From: Effrenium voratum | Lineage: Eukaryota > Sar > Dinophyceae > Suessiales > Symbiodiniaceae | NCBI GenBank assembly: GCA_963377175.1 | Contig: CAUJNA010003783.1 | Location: 399,504 to 463,503, forward strand | Reading direction: 5' to 3' | DNA length: 64,000 nucleotides | Part shown: piece after piece, positions 24,130 through 36,519 of the stretch | Layout of the letters: every line of letters starts with the position of its first letter | Numbering within the stretch: position 1 is the stretch's first letter | Position numbers and translations under genes: made by a program | The notes under the pieces: generated by a model | Told to the model about the DNA's origin: nothing | What the model saw: the letters and a program-made list of their open reading frames with translations, nothing else | Databases searched by the model: none

Positions 24130-24376
24130 GGGAATCGTCAAGCTCGGAGGATCCTCAAGTTGTCGTCTGACGTTGGACGACTTGACCATCGGCGTCGGAC
24201 CTAAATCACAGGACATAGTCAGAAGGCAGCCAGATTCTTCTGGGTAGATGCTATGGAGGCATGAACTGCCCCGCTCCTTTTGCATAGGAATTCCGTTTGA
24301 CTGCCCTTTAAGTTGAGAGGTTGGCTCGAGGGGGAAACGGAAAACGAGTATTTTAGGGGTCCCCCCTATTCCCAGT

Positions 24377-24482
24377 TGCCCAGTGGTGCCCGTTTTTCCT
24401 TTCTTTTGGCAAGGGTTCCCCGTTAAACTCAGCCAACCAAGAAGGGATGCCCTCTTTTTCCTATGGCTACTGGGCATCTGTG
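24377..24482. repeat. Dispersed repeat shared with the right flank (63,752-63,868)
   Basis: CCAGTGGTGCCC, then a T/C tract, AAGGGTTCCCC, AACCAA, GGATGCCCT, TTTTTCC and ATGGC-ACTGGGCATCTG occur in the same order at both places. The element is a diverged relative of the TTCCCCTACTAAAATA family. Its presence on both sides of the 30-kb insertion shows that the two flanks are the same kind of DNA. Confidence 0.65.
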
Positions 24483-26389
24483 TGTTTGCTCAGTTGTTCA
24501 AAGCCGACCTTTTGACCTTTTGGTTTTCCACTTTTGGTCTATTTTTAGTAGAGGTCCCAAAAGGTGATCACCTTTTATTTGCGGGTCCTTTGGGCATCTG
24601 AGCATTTGACATATACTCAGAATCCGGGTGACTTCTTCAAGGTTCCCCATCTCGCAGGACTGAGGAGGGGCGTTTCGCCGCGCCCTGAGGCCTTCAGTCT
24701 GAGTTTCTGCTTGGTCTTGCGCATGTTTTTTTCCTTTTTTTGTTTTCCAACCTGTTGACAGAAGTCTCGCAAAGATGTTCAGGACTTGCCTCGTGTGAGC
24801 ACACCTGGACACTTAATGTCTGATTGGTGGTGGATGGCAGTCCAACCAGGGTCCCTGAACACTTTTGGACCCTCAAGTGGCAGGCTTGTTGCAATCCGGC
24901 ACTTTGCCGCTGGGGAAAGGAAATTCAGTGATTTCTGTTTGAGCTTTGGTCACATTTCCAGTGGGGACTTACTAAATGTCCCCAACAACAGGGGACGAGC
25001 CCTAAATTTCCCATGTCTTCTTGGGGAAACAAGTCAGTTTGACCGTGGCTCATGCGGCTTAAGGGCCACTAATTGCAAGCTGTTCGCTTGGTTGGGTTGC
25101 ATTTTACTTACGGCACAAGTTGCATGAGTCCTGGCCGGGATGGGGTATGACCTCATGAAAGTTCCTTTGGCTGTTTTTCTTCAGGCAGGGGTATATGGAA
25201 ACCCTCACCTCCAAACCACCCTTTGCGGGGGAATCTGACAGACGAGGGCCGAGAGCCACATTGCCACAAACCAGCTCGCAAATGGGGGGGGGGGGCTGTT
25301 TTTGGGCCTTGGCACCTTGTGCCTTATTTAAGGGATACCAAAAAAGGGCCCTAATTTGAACAACGTTGTAACAACGCCCCAAATGAAAGGCTGGTATCCA
25401 AGCACCGGGCAGTCCAAGTGCATGTTGGTGAATTAATAACGTACCCCCAGCTTTTGTCACTTGCCTACACGAGCGCAAAACGTGCTTGGTGGAGATCTTG
25501 TACATCTACTGTAGAAAAGGGAATGGCTTTGGGGACATACACCAAATTGTCAGTAGGAGATTGGGATACTCACTAAATTCCCATGTCAGTTGGGAACAAA
25601 GTCCTGCAAGAGAGGGGTAGTGGTAGTGTTTTGCATTGCCACGCGTGTTCCGTTTATGCCGAGATGTCGCCAAGCTGGGGCCAGCAATTCATCTACCCTC
25701 TTTCCACCAATCATGATGTCAATGATCATCGAAGTGCACATCCAGGGGTGTTTGTACATACCCCTTTTACATACCCCTTGGACAAATGAACCCAAAAGGC
25801 CTGCTGATGTTCATACCACATCCTCTCCCCAAAAAGGGTTATATACCCCTTGTAAAGTGGGTTGAAAACCACTTCCACCCTTAGACAGGAGGCTTTCGAA
25901 AAAGGCCCTTGTCCAGTCCCACGATTGCTGGCAAAGGAAAATCGTCAAGGACACGTCCCGACTCCCGCCTCGTCCCGATTTTACTCTTTAAGTCTTTGGG
26001 CGACCAAGCAGGCGGCCAAGATCCCCTTGGCATCACCAAAAAGCAGTCGTTGGAATCCAGGTGCTGGCAACTGATGGTTTCTGTAGGGAAACCCAAAGGT
26101 CCGATGCCTTGGAGAATGGCGTGTCTTCAAGGGGACCAAAGAAGAAAAAGAAGGATTGTCCTTTAGCTTCCCCCTTTTTTCCCCTTATGCCACGAGCCAT
26201 TTTTGGGCTCACCCCGAGTCGAAGGTTGGCCTTTTAGTTTCTCAGGTCTTGGACCACTCGGAGCTCTATCGCTCGCAGCGGAAGGCCTTGGTGTGCGGGA
26301 GCCCAACCGAGCCAAAGTCAATAGATTTGCCTCAATACAATGGATTTTGGAACCCCCAAAACCCACAGGGTCCCTTGGTACCCCAATAT

Positions 26390-26485
26390 GTTTTCGGCTT
26401 TGGGTTTGGTTAAAGGGAACTATCAACTACATATTCCTCAAATCCGCAAAAATATGAGGTACCAAGGGAATGTCTGGGAAAGTGG
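26390..26485. repeat. Dispersed repeat, second copy of 6697-6795
   Basis: GGCTTTGGGTTTGGTT, ATTCCTCAAATCCGCAAA, ATATGAGGTAC and TGTCTGGG match in order. Confidence 0.6.
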
Positions 26486-28404
26486 CTGGAGTCCTGTTGG
26501 TGTCCTTTTAAAACCAAACCTTGAAAAACCACAGGGGCCAGGGCGTTGCCCCAAAACAAGCACACCCCTCTGAGTAGCGGACTGCATGTTGTTCATGTCG
26601 GGTGCCCCACCAAATTTTCCTATTGTCTCACAACAAAATGGGGGAACCAGATTGTCCGTGGCTCATATGCGGTTTGGTCAACATGTCCACTATTGTGCTG
26701 TTTGTTTGAACCTGGGAACTCTCTAAATGTCCCACACAAGTGAGTGATCACCAAATGTCCCATGCCTCGGTGGGGAACAAGCAGTTTTGACCTTGCCTCA
26801 TATGTGCTGTGGTGAAACACCCCTTGAATGGTGGGGAGCTGCATGAACCCCTAGGGTCTTGGACAACTTGTATCTGGAGTCCCGACCAGGGGGAGTTTTA
26901 ACCATGGGCCAATGGCATGGTTCGGAGCGATGGCTCCAATTTTTCTCCTGGGCTGGTGAAGTGCTAACACTTCCTGCATTGGGGCGCGTACTTTTTCTTC
27001 CATCTGCTTAAGAATGTGTTTTATTTTGTTTTCCACCCTTTTTAAAGGGAATCTATCACTACTGGCAATATGTTTACTTTTTTGGGGGGACTTAAGCGAA
27101 TGGAGGTTTTTGGGGTTCCTTTGTTTGGAGTTGGTACCCTTTGTTTGTGCAGGGAGACCAGAGGTAAACCCACCCAAACATGTTTGGGGTCCCCCCAAAG
27201 CACGACACCCGTACAGTATACTTTGTGGGAACAGCATTTGATGCAAACAAGTTTATTTGGCCAACCCGGGAGTGTCCATGGGTCCGTGTCCTTTCCGGTG
27301 CACCAGAGAGTGGATTCCCAGCGTCAATCCACCTCAGCTTCCTGACGTGACCACTGGTCAGGTTCCACTACTTGGCTGTAAGTCGGGGGTGTTCTTTGAA
27401 TTGTAGCTGGACATAAACCCTTGTGTAAATGATGTCCACCAAAATGTTCCCACGTGTGCCCACTAAATTTGATCCCCATTTACGTAACAGATCAAACCAC
27501 TTTGAGACTTTGACTTTTCTACGGGCAGGTTCAGTTCGGTCAAAGTGGCTGGTTCTCTATGGTCATTTGGGAGGGCGTTTGAGTCATGGGTCACATGCAC
27601 AGGCCCTCTTACGTTTGGTTTTCCTCGGGGATATGCCAAGCTTGCCCCAGCGAGCAAAGGACAACCGTGCTCCATGGGTTTGTCAAAATATATTATCTTG
27701 GACCCCAACACTGTTGGCCTTCGTTGCGGTTCCCCTGCAAACCAAACAACCTGAAAAGGCTAGCCTCAAAAAACGCGCCCACAAGTCAACGAGCTTGTGG
27801 AATACCCCAGCGGTGTTTTGGTGGCTGATCGCCCCCTTTTTTGCTGGCACCTGGACAGGACAATTCCCACGCGTTTTGTCGCATTTGTGCGCAGAATGAG
27901 GCAGACCTGTTTCTCCACTTGTTCCGTTTTTTTTTGTCGAGATGTGGCCCAGACTCAGGGAATCACACTTCCAGAGTTCCTGGATTCAAAACTGACTACA
28001 ATGGAAGACCGTGTTAGTGGCAAACAAGGCTTTTTTGCCCAATCTACTCAGGAATGGGGAAATGATGTGTGCATTGGTCAAAAGACCCCTTTACTGGGCT
28101 GCTTAGGGGATTAGACAGTTGCGAAGGTTCCTAGAGGGAACCACTCCCTGAGTTCCTGCAGTGGCAAACAACAAGCTATTGTTTTGTTTTGGCCAATCCC
28201 CTCAGGAAGTGAGGGACTCATGCGCCCACCTTGCTCGAAATTCTGAGGGATCTGCTGGTGGAGATCATGCAGCAGTGCCTGCAGCTCCGCGGCAAGTTCC
28301 GGATCAGGCGATCCGGGGATCCGGGGATCGGCGGGGATCGGCTTTCAGACCCGGAGAGTGGATTTCTATCCCCACGACCCTCCATGGAATTGGCCCTCAA
28401 TGTA

Positions 28405-28475
28405 CCTCATTACCCCAAATTAAGGGGTTATGACCCTTTTCAAGTTTTTCTAGGGGTCATGGAGACGCTAGGTAC
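28405..28475. repeat. Foldback, 'GGGTCATGGAGACTCC' family, copy 3
   Basis: GGGGTTATGACCCTTTTCAA and TAGGGGTCATGGAGACGCTA are followed by GGTAC, resembling the right part of the copy at 2033-2100. Confidence 0.45.
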
Positions 28476-29043
28476 AAGTCCATTTTCCCTTTTGCGACTA
28501 GACAAATGGAATTGGGGAGGACCACCCCCCCCCGCCCGCCCCCCACTCCCTCCCATTCGGGTAGGGGGGATTTGTTCAGCCCAGGTTGGGGCCTAGTTTT
28601 GGCATCGAAGACTTGGGATTCTCAAGCTGAGATTGCCAGCTTGCAAATTCCCATATCATATCTGCCAGCTCACCGATTCGGCTCGGGGATATAACGAGCT
28701 CAAGCCATGATGAAGGTTCTTTACTTGGGGATCCGATTCTTAAATCAGCTTTTGGAATCATAGTAAAATTTGCAGAATCAGATTGATCCTACGAGCAGCT
28801 GGTTTCTTCAACTCAAGTTTCTACGACATGACTTTGCCTGGTTACCTGCTCACATGGTATGTGAGTGGAAGCGCTTGGGAACACAACATGTGTTGCTTGG
28901 CGGAGTAGAACGTCAGCCTTTTGCCCGCTCGCGTGAATACGGATATTGTCAGGTTGTTTGTTAAACATGGGCGTCATCCTTCTACCCTTTTCAACTGTTG
29001 GTGACATTCCGGCTCAGGGTTGTGGGATCAAGGGGTTTTACCC

Positions 29044-29125
29044 CACTTCTGTGATACAAGGGAATCTCCCCCGTTATGTGGTGGGTTAGTCTTTGGGAAG
29101 CCCTTATTGTTGTATCACAGAAGTG
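29044..29125. repeat. Foldback with perfect 16-bp arms
   Basis: CACTTCTGTGATACAA at 29,044-29,059 is repeated as its exact reverse complement TTGTATCACAGAAGTG at 29,110-29,125. The loop is 50 bp. This is either a small foldback element or the termini of a decayed one. Confidence 0.65.
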
Positions 29126-32100
29126 GATTCCATTTCCCACAGCCCTGTTCCGGCTTGTTTTGGGGGTCGAGACACAAAGGTCTCGTGGCTTTTCAAAGCT
29201 CCTGCCAAACGAAGGGGCCCCAAAGCGTCCGAAGGAATTTTGTGAAACCGTAGACCTGGGCCACAGCAACCCGCATCAACAAGGCGGCTCCATGGACAGA
29301 TTCGAGGTGTTTGGCTCGGTAGATTGAGGATTGGTGAACAGGCCTGACCAACGATCTGACAATTTTATAGCGAGCTCACCTCGAGGTATAGCGAGCTCAC
29401 CATGAAAAAGGTCCGCTATTTGGGGATCCCTTAATTCAGCCTTTGGAAACATTTGACAAAAGATGCGGGGTGTCTCGAGATTCGCGGCCCCTTCTTGGTA
29501 TCGACTTTTCAAAGCGGCACAGGGCGGAAAGGCCCGAAAAGGAAGAGATTGGCGTGGCCGGCATGGCCGGCCTTTGGATAGTCTTTGGCTGCAAGGTGTT
29601 GCTTGTGAATCAAGTTACCTGGCACCTTGGTGCTTAACAGTAAGCCATTCGACAGCAGCAATCGGGTTGTGAGTGGTGTGGCGGTTTGTGTCAGAGCCTT
29701 GATTATTGCAGTGTTCGCGCTTTCCCCAAAGAGTCTCCTTCCATGGGTGGACCTGAGTCGCTAGGTGCCATTTTCGTGCTCTGGTTCCCGCAATCGACGA
29801 AGCGATCAACGCGACTTCTCCTGCCTTAGATTTGTTTGGGTACCGTTTTTGGGCTTGGTTTAAAGGGAGGCCAAAATGAAAGCCATGTTTTCGGGCCCCC
29901 TGATGTTCAGGCACACCTATATTCGCATTTTTTAGAAGTCAGGTTGCCTGAAGAGGGGTTAGATTTTTATGCACGTTCATGTGTCCAGAGCCTAGTCCCT
30001 CTTTGATTCTTAGCATGATCCGCTTTGCCGGGTCTGATGACTCCATTGGGCGTGTCATTTTTTGAGGGTAGCCTTTGTCTTTGTGAAAGCGAAGCCAAAG
30101 GGAACACAATTTGTTGGGGAGTCCAAAAGCAAAAAGTCACACACCCAACCAAAAGGAAAACCACAATTGGTTGTGTCCCAAAAAAAAGTTAGGCAAGGAA
30201 AAGGACAACCACAAAATCTTTTGGGGTCCTCCAAAAAATTCGTGCCTGACCCACTTGGACACATTTCTCTCGGTTTAAACTCGCCAGGAACGCGGAGACG
30301 GTGCTGAGAATCGCCTTCGAGCACGCGCTGCGAGTGCCTCGCCTCTTTGCGGTTTTTGCTCCCATCGGTTCCCAACCGTGAGGGTCCTGAGGGTACCTTC
30401 GGATGTTTGTTTGTTTGTTTGTTTTGTTGTTTCTTTTTTGTTTTATTTTTTGTTTATTTAATATATATATGTACACATACATGCTATACACACATTGCTT
30501 TTTGTTGTTTTTGCAAACAAAGGGTCATGACATCCTCATGGTAAACAACCCTTAGAATACTGCTCCTTCGACATTTAGGCTCAAGTTTGGAGGGATTTAT
30601 GCCATATCCTGCCAAAGGTGAACAGCTTGTAGGGATCAACGTGGGTAATGTGAGTTTATGGTTGACACTTCCCTCTTCTCCGAAGATGGTGTGCTGGCGA
30701 GGCGACTGAAAGGAAACCAACCAATTTGAGGGTCCGTCACCTGCACCACATGGGGTTAGCTCTGCAGAAAGAAAGACAAAATGATTTGGGTGCGACAATG
30801 GTCCTTTCATCTGTCGTTTGCACTGGGTTCATCGTGTTAGTTCTGTTCTGGGGGCATTCAGCTGGGATCCTTTCCCTATATCCCATCACTTGGGGGAGTG
30901 ACGGTGACCATGGCAAAATGATGGGGCCAACTGCAGGAGGTCAATATTTGAATTGTGCTTGCAACCACAAAACTCATGCTGACTCTCTGGATCCTGGCAT
31001 ATGGCTTTTGAGCAAGGAATTTGGGTTTCTCTCAAATATCTTCCTGGGCAAAATTTGATGATCTTGCCGGGGGCAACCTGACAGGGGGGGTTCCTGGAAG
31101 ACCATTTTCCTTTCAAAGGGACCCCCAGTCAGGTTCCATGTCAATTGGTTGGAGGGTACAGATAGACATATATATATATATATATATATTATGTGTGTTT
31201 TGTGTTTCCTCGTTTTTGTTTTATGGACATCACAACAGCAGGCCCCATGGCCATGGCGGCTTCTGTCATGTTCATCCTTTCTTAGGGGTATCAAAGTCAG
31301 ACTTTCCGGTTGGCTTCCCTTGAACCTACCAGTGACTTTGATCCTGGTAGAATAATTCTAGGGGTACCTTCCTACAAAATAATGGGGCCAGAGTAGATCG
31401 GTGTGCTACCCCTACAAAATCACGATGATTGAAAAGAATGGGGATTTTTTTTTTTTAGAATAATGGGGCCAGAGTATAGGTGTGCTTTTGATAAGTGTGT
31501 TTAGAACTAGATGGCTTCGACTGGCTTACATGGGTTTCATGACCGCGGCTTCTCTTTAGGCGTGGTTTGCATGTCTTTGACGCATGCTACTCGCTCGTTG
31601 AACTTGTAGGAAGTGTTTCGGCGCTCGATGGCACCACCAGTGCGACTGCTGCGCAAGAGACCACAGGGTGTTTTGCAAGGTTTGCATATATATATATATA
31701 TATATGTATATGAGTTCGCTCCATAAGATGAACCCCATGGAGTGCAGGCTCTGTTTGGATTTTGCGCTGATCATGAGGACAGATCAGTGGTCATACAGGA
31801 GTCCTGCGATAGCGCAGGAGACAACCACTCAAGATGCAAACCGGGGGGTGCGCACGCAGGGGCCTGAAGAATTAGAATGGGGTTGTAAAGGCTTTGTAAG
31901 ACTTAACTGGATCATGATCACAATATGGGTGCATGTCAACATACAGGCGCCAAAGCACTTGCAGTTTTCCTTTTCGTCTCCCTGAAAAACCCAACCTAAG
32001 ATATGGTCCCTCAAACATCATAAATTTGCGTTGTTTGCTTGAGAGGTGCGGAAAGGCATCATCGCCGACGACTTCCAACGGTACGGCACCAATCAGCATG

Positions 32101-32450
32101 CGCTCACGAAACTTGGCGAGAAGATGAGTATGAAGATGAGTAAATGACAGCCCCAACCATGAATCGGTCTGCCCACCCTCTTAATTTGAAGCACCGATGT
32201 GGGGCATTTCTCCTTGTCAGGCACACCCTTCTGGACAGGTCCTTCAGTTAGTTGGGTGTAATCTTATCCAAAGATGGATCTCTTCGAAAGATCCCCCCCC
32301 CCACAAGCACCCTGAGGTTCATGATCCTGGTTTCGGCTACAATCCGTTTGCCTGAAAAAATCCATCGAACTCCACGGAAGCGTCAGCAAGAATCCCACCA
32401 AGAACTGGGCACTACGTCACGAGACCCGTGCAACTTCATTCATTCCATTT

Positions 32451-32587
32451 GAGTCACAATCAAAACCGATTCGAGTAGATGAAGGTTAGTAAGGGACGAT
32501 CCCAGCCAGAAATAGCTGCGGCCGCCTTCTTAGTTCTTTACATGGTTCTGGGTCGACTATTTGTGTACCGGGTTTTGATTGTGACTC
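32451..32587. repeat. Foldback (MITE-like), 'CACAATCAAAACC' family, short copy
   Basis: The left end GAGTCACAATCAAAACC and the right end GGTTTTGATTGTGACTC are perfect 17-bp inverted repeats. The internal words match the 17,711-17,925 copy, with about 80 bp missing from the right half. Confidence 0.7.
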
Positions 32588-32662
32588 ATTTGAGCAAAGT
32601 CTTTTTTTCTAGCGCCCGGAGCCGCGTAGGCTGGAATAGTGTGCCTGCGCAGTCCGCTTCGG

Positions 32663-32664
<2 letters not shown>

Positions 32665-32720
<56 letters not shown>
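32665..32720. repeat. Poly-T tract of about 55 bp
   Basis: An uninterrupted T run is followed by CGGGGGGGAC. Read on the minus strand it could be the poly(A) tail of a retroposed transcript lying to its right, but no matching gene body is recognisable there. Confidence 0.8.
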
Positions 32721-32721
<1 letters not shown>

Positions 32722-33470
32722 CGGGGGGGACTGCCCTGCAGAGTTCCCCCTTTTCATGTACCCAACAAAAACTCTGGTCACTTGTCCTGTGGGGAAGACT
32801 GGACGAAAATGAAGTTGGGGACCTTATTCCCTCCCCCTTAAGGGGGGATCCTCTAATAATGCAGGCCATCCAAAAAAGGAGACCCCTCGTTTGCAGACAA
32901 GTTAGAATCCTTTCGGGTTTTTGTGGCTGTGGCAGTCATATACTTGGCGGGTATTTCTTACCTTTCGCATGTTGCTAGTGGCCATTGGCCATTTTTGTCA
33001 TGTTTCCTTGAGTCTAACCGTCAACGAAGGAGGCCAACAACCAACGTTTGATCTTGTGGCAACAACACAAAAGCAACACGGGGGGTTGAAAATCTACGTC
33101 AAGGGCTTTGGCTCACTCAGGAAACGTCGGCCTCCGTCCCTTCGGCCGTCCCGGATTTTTCGCTGGTTTCTTATGATGGGCTAGACCTTTTGGGTCGGGG
33201 CCTTCCTTTCGCCCTGGATTTTGTTTCCAGTCGCGCGGTCCAGTCAAACGGACAACAGGGGAAGTGACTCCCTGTTTTGGTGGCTCCAACCCTAAAAAAC
33301 CCACCCTCCACCACCAAAACAGACCCCCCTGAGTCGGGCTCCAACCCTTGAAATCGACACACCCCAGAGTCGCCCCACATTGATTTTATTTTTTTGGGGG
33401 GGGAGGAATCCTGTCCATGGGACGCGCCTGCAGTCTAGGGGTAGATGAAGGGGACTGTCCTATCCTTCAT

Positions 33471-33474
33471 AAGG
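33471..33474. other. Left target-site duplication AAGG
   Basis: AAGG lies immediately outside the first base of the left inverted repeat. The same four bases follow the last base of the right inverted repeat at 63,509-63,512. The fifth base differs on both sides, so the duplication is 4 bp. Four bases can match by chance, but the position is exactly as expected. Confidence 0.65.
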
Positions 33475-34079
33475 AAACCAGAAGAAATGGAACTAAGATA
33501 CAGGCACCAACATTCTAAGATACCAGTGTTTGCCCATGATTTGAGGTTGGGGGGGGCAGGGCATGCCAATCATTCCTCATCAACATGCCACTTCCACCCT
33601 CCCACCCTCCCACTTCCACCCACCCTCCCACTTCCAAGGTGTCCTTTCTTCATGTGCCACATGCCCTCCAACTGTCTCACTTCCCACTCCCCAAGGATGT
33701 CCCCCCCCCCACAGTTACATTTGCCTGCCCACATCCCAACCCTTCCCTGTGCCCACATCCCAACCCTTCCCTGTGCCCACCCCCTGCACTGTGGCTCGGA
33801 CTACTTCATGGAATACTTGGAGCAGCAGTTCACAGGGAGGGAGGGAGGGTAAAAACATAGGCACCGCTGAAAAGCGGGTAGCGCTGAAAAGCGCACCTTT
33901 TTTTTGGGCACGTGGTAAAGATGACCAAGCAGGCCTGGCCAGACAGGGAGGATGGTCATGGGGCACTTTAGCCTGCACCAAGACTGCAATATTGAATGGC
34001 CTAGTGGTCCATACCCCTGCTTTGCTTTAGAACTGTAACAACTGAAAAGTACTTGCCAGCACAGAGGGCACAACCATTT
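33475..34079 (+). repeat. Left terminal inverted repeat
   Basis: Bases 33,475-33,525 match the right end with one mismatch (position 33,487). A C-rich block at 33,527-33,727, built on CCCTCCCACTTCC-like units, is absent from the right end. Matching resumes at CCCACATCCCAACCCTTCCC (33,728) and continues to about 34,079. It includes a 24-bp tandem duplication present in both ends and AAAAACATAGGCACCGCTGA. Apparent reading frames through the repeat are not treated as genes. Confidence 0.9.
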
Positions 34080-36014
34080 GGAAAACACAGGACCTGCTAG
34101 TTCATCACCTGAGATGTCATTCGCATTGGGGCCACCTTTTTCAAACTTGCTGTTCAACATCATGAAGCTAAATAGTGATTGGCTCTCTTTGCAGCATTGA
34201 AGCACAAGATTACTTGCAGCAATAACTGAATCCCAAAGCTTCATGGTGAATTTTAATCTTAAATGCATCACATGGTTGTTTGAGCCCTGGATTTACAGGA
34301 AGGGATGTACAAGAACACTTTGCAAGCATGGGACATGTATAGTTGTCAGGGAGCAGGTGGGCAAAGTGTAGGCTGCAAGGTGTCTGGGTAGTGGCGTTCA
34401 GAAATTTCTGGTCCTAAGTTTCCATTTGACCATAGCACCAAAAGTCAAATTGAAATGAAGCTTCAGTCAGCTCTATGCTTTCACTTGCAGCCATGCTGCA
34501 TTTGCACACTTGCCGTCAACCATAAAAGCAGCCGCAAAAAGGGGCAGCAGGACACTAAGGCTCAAACCCTGCAATACTAAGGCTTAGTTCACTAAGGTCC
34601 CAGCAGAGCGGAGCCTGCTGCATACTAAGGTTCAGACACTGACTGAGGTCTGACTGAGGTCTGCACACAGCTTTCTAGGCAGTGCAAAGGCTGGCTGGGC
34701 AGAGGGCTGGGCTAACATGCCATTCCAAACAGCACTAAGTGAATGCAATGTACTGTTCTGGCCACTGCTGAATTTGGGTAGCCTCCAGTATTGCACAAGG
34801 CATTTTGAAACTGCCAACTGTTTCTCTGGAACTTTGCTAAGCCCTCAGGGCACTCATTGCTCCTCATGTCTTGGAGTGTCCCGCCCAAGAAATTCAATCA
34901 GCACCAAAGATGCAGGGACAACCCAGTGGATAATCAGGGAACACTCTGTGTGTGTGGTTGATGGCAGCTGTTTCCAACAAGAAAACGTTCAAGCCCACAG
35001 GTGAGATGTCTGACCTGCTTTTCTGCCACCCAGCCAAGGCTCAAATTCTGACAGTACCCATGGGCTGGTCCATAAACAATCTGTCATTGTGAAATGGCTG
35101 CAAAAACATATTCCAATGGAGCGTTGATGTCAACAACAAAATGCTGTTTGGCCTAGTGCTTCTGCAATCAGAAGCTTGAGCTCCCCTGACCTACCAAGCT
35201 ATCCTTTACCCTTGCCCCTCCATGCCTTGGCTTTCCAAGGCATGGCTGCAACCCACCCTAGCCTCTTCATGAGGGGTTCCATCAGCCATGCTCAGGTTGC
35301 TTGCCTGTTGGTGCCTCAGACCATCCTCAGTGCACTGAACATGCTTTGTGAGCTAATCCTGAGTTGATGTAACTGTAAGTTGCTACCCAAACGGGCTTGG
35401 TGCAGGGAACCCTGACTCACTGCCTCTCACCCTGGCCGCTTTCTGGCTGAGGCCTGCTGCCCTTGGAGGTGTGCCAGGACATCCAACCTGCCTTGGGCCC
35501 AGACAAGCCAGCCGACAGCGCCTTGCATTCCAAGCGCCTTGATTTTGGGTGTATGTTATTGCAGGGGGTTCTATATGTCTTGACAAGGAACAATTGCTGG
35601 TAACAGTAAGGGGCTATCTTTTCATCAAAACTCATGTGCCATTGTGAATGCCGTCATCCTTTGGCAAGCTCTGTATCGTTAGCTCCCCCATGCAATCTTG
35701 CACTTCTCTTACAGCCTGATGCCTCTTGATTTTCTTGGATTTGCCAGCAAGATGTGGTTGCAGTTGTGGTTCAGGGCTGCTGCAAGCAAGTTGCTTGATC
35801 TCTGTGATGCAGCAGGTGTAGGCTCAAGGGCTGTTGGCTGTGGCAGCTTTTCAGCCATGTATGTGAACAACCTCTACATCATTCAGAACCAGAATGAGGT
35901 TGGCACAAGAAGGAAGCCACCCTGCCAGCTTGCCAGAGACGCCAGACTAAATTGGCAAGAACATGACAGTCATAAATGTGCGTGTGCCAAAGAGAGAATG
36001 CGCGTGTGTGGGGG
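34080..36014. other. Left subterminal region without a recognised gene
   Basis: Apart from the subterminal repeat and a CCATGCCTTGG / CCAAGGCATGG hairpin at 35,220-35,245, I see no supported exon. A + strand stretch at about 35,698-36,014 is open and could contain an upstream exon of the next gene. Confidence 0.4.
34541..34645 (+). repeat. Left subterminal inverted repeat
   Basis: CACTAAGGCTCAAACCCTGC, CTAAGGCTTAGTTCACTAAG and a 22-bp block at 34,601-34,622 (CAGCAGAGCGGAGC then CTGCTGCA) match in inverted orientation with 62,838-62,935. Between this and the outer repeat, sequence is only weakly similar to the right side, so the original repeat was probably more than 1 kb. Confidence 0.75.
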
Positions 36015-36158
36015 CTAACTGAGGATCAAGTGCGAGCAGCCAGGAACCGGCTGGTGCTTTTCTCAGCTGCTGGCATTTGCCTATCTAGGAACTTCTTTGC
36101 TGAGGGCACAATTCTGAAGCCTTGTCCTGCTTGGCTAAGGAGAAGGCATTGATGGGTC
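36015..36158 (+). CDS. Possible exon of unknown left-half gene
   Basis: The reading frame beginning LTEDQVRAARNRLVLFSAAG continues through about 40 residues with ordinary, non-repetitive composition before a stop at 36,158. It looks like a coding exon, but I could not fix either splice site and recognise no domain. It lies 0.4 kb upstream of acidic and lysine-rich exons on the same strand, and may be an upstream exon of the same gene. Confidence 0.35.
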
Positions 36159-36234
36159 ATCAACCTCCTGCCCGGCCTCAACAGGCAAAGGAACGGGATT
36201 CAGTAGATCATCATCATCATCACCCCCACCACCG

Positions 36235-36235
<1 letters not shown>

Positions 36236-36306
<71 letters not shown>
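36236..36306 (+). repeat. (CAT)n microsatellite
   Basis: About 24 uninterrupted CAT/ATC triplets. In one frame they encode a His run; I do not treat this as coding, since no exon boundary or flanking coding sequence supports it. Confidence 0.95.
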
Positions 36307-36307
<1 letters not shown>

Positions 36308-36519
36308 TGGTTCCTTGTCATCTTGTGTTGGGGAGAAGAAGTAAGCAATCATTCATTGTCTGTTAAACACTGAGACTGGCTGACAGCTTTGATGGTGTTT
36401 CTTGGGTGCTTCTTGGAAGGAGCATCAAAAGGCCTGGAATTCCTGGACTGGAGCCTTAGCATTGCAGGAGCAGCAAGAGGCTTTGGCATGTCTCAGGTGC
36501 TTGCTTTTTGGTGCCTTTC

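Larger units (their letters stand above)
23399..33470. other. Gene-poor host repeat DNA up to the insertion
   Basis: No supported gene is seen. The tract contains dispersed repeat copies at 24,377, 26,037 and 26,390, foldbacks at 24,019, 29,044 and 32,451, short (TA)n tracts at about 31,168-31,190 and 31,686-31,705, a poly-T run at 32,665-32,720, and a mixture of short recurring words. Open frames are short and overlap in several frames. Confidence 0.55.

Noticed and set aside
33563..34030. Open frame within the left inverted repeat, mirrored at 63,121-63,447
   Set aside because: The similarity between the two peptides is due to the inverted repeat; the frame runs through C-rich repeats and the two versions differ by a 200-bp block, so I do not call a gene.
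36122..36373. Poly-His open frame
   Set aside because: A (CAT)n microsatellite without supporting coding sequence on either side.
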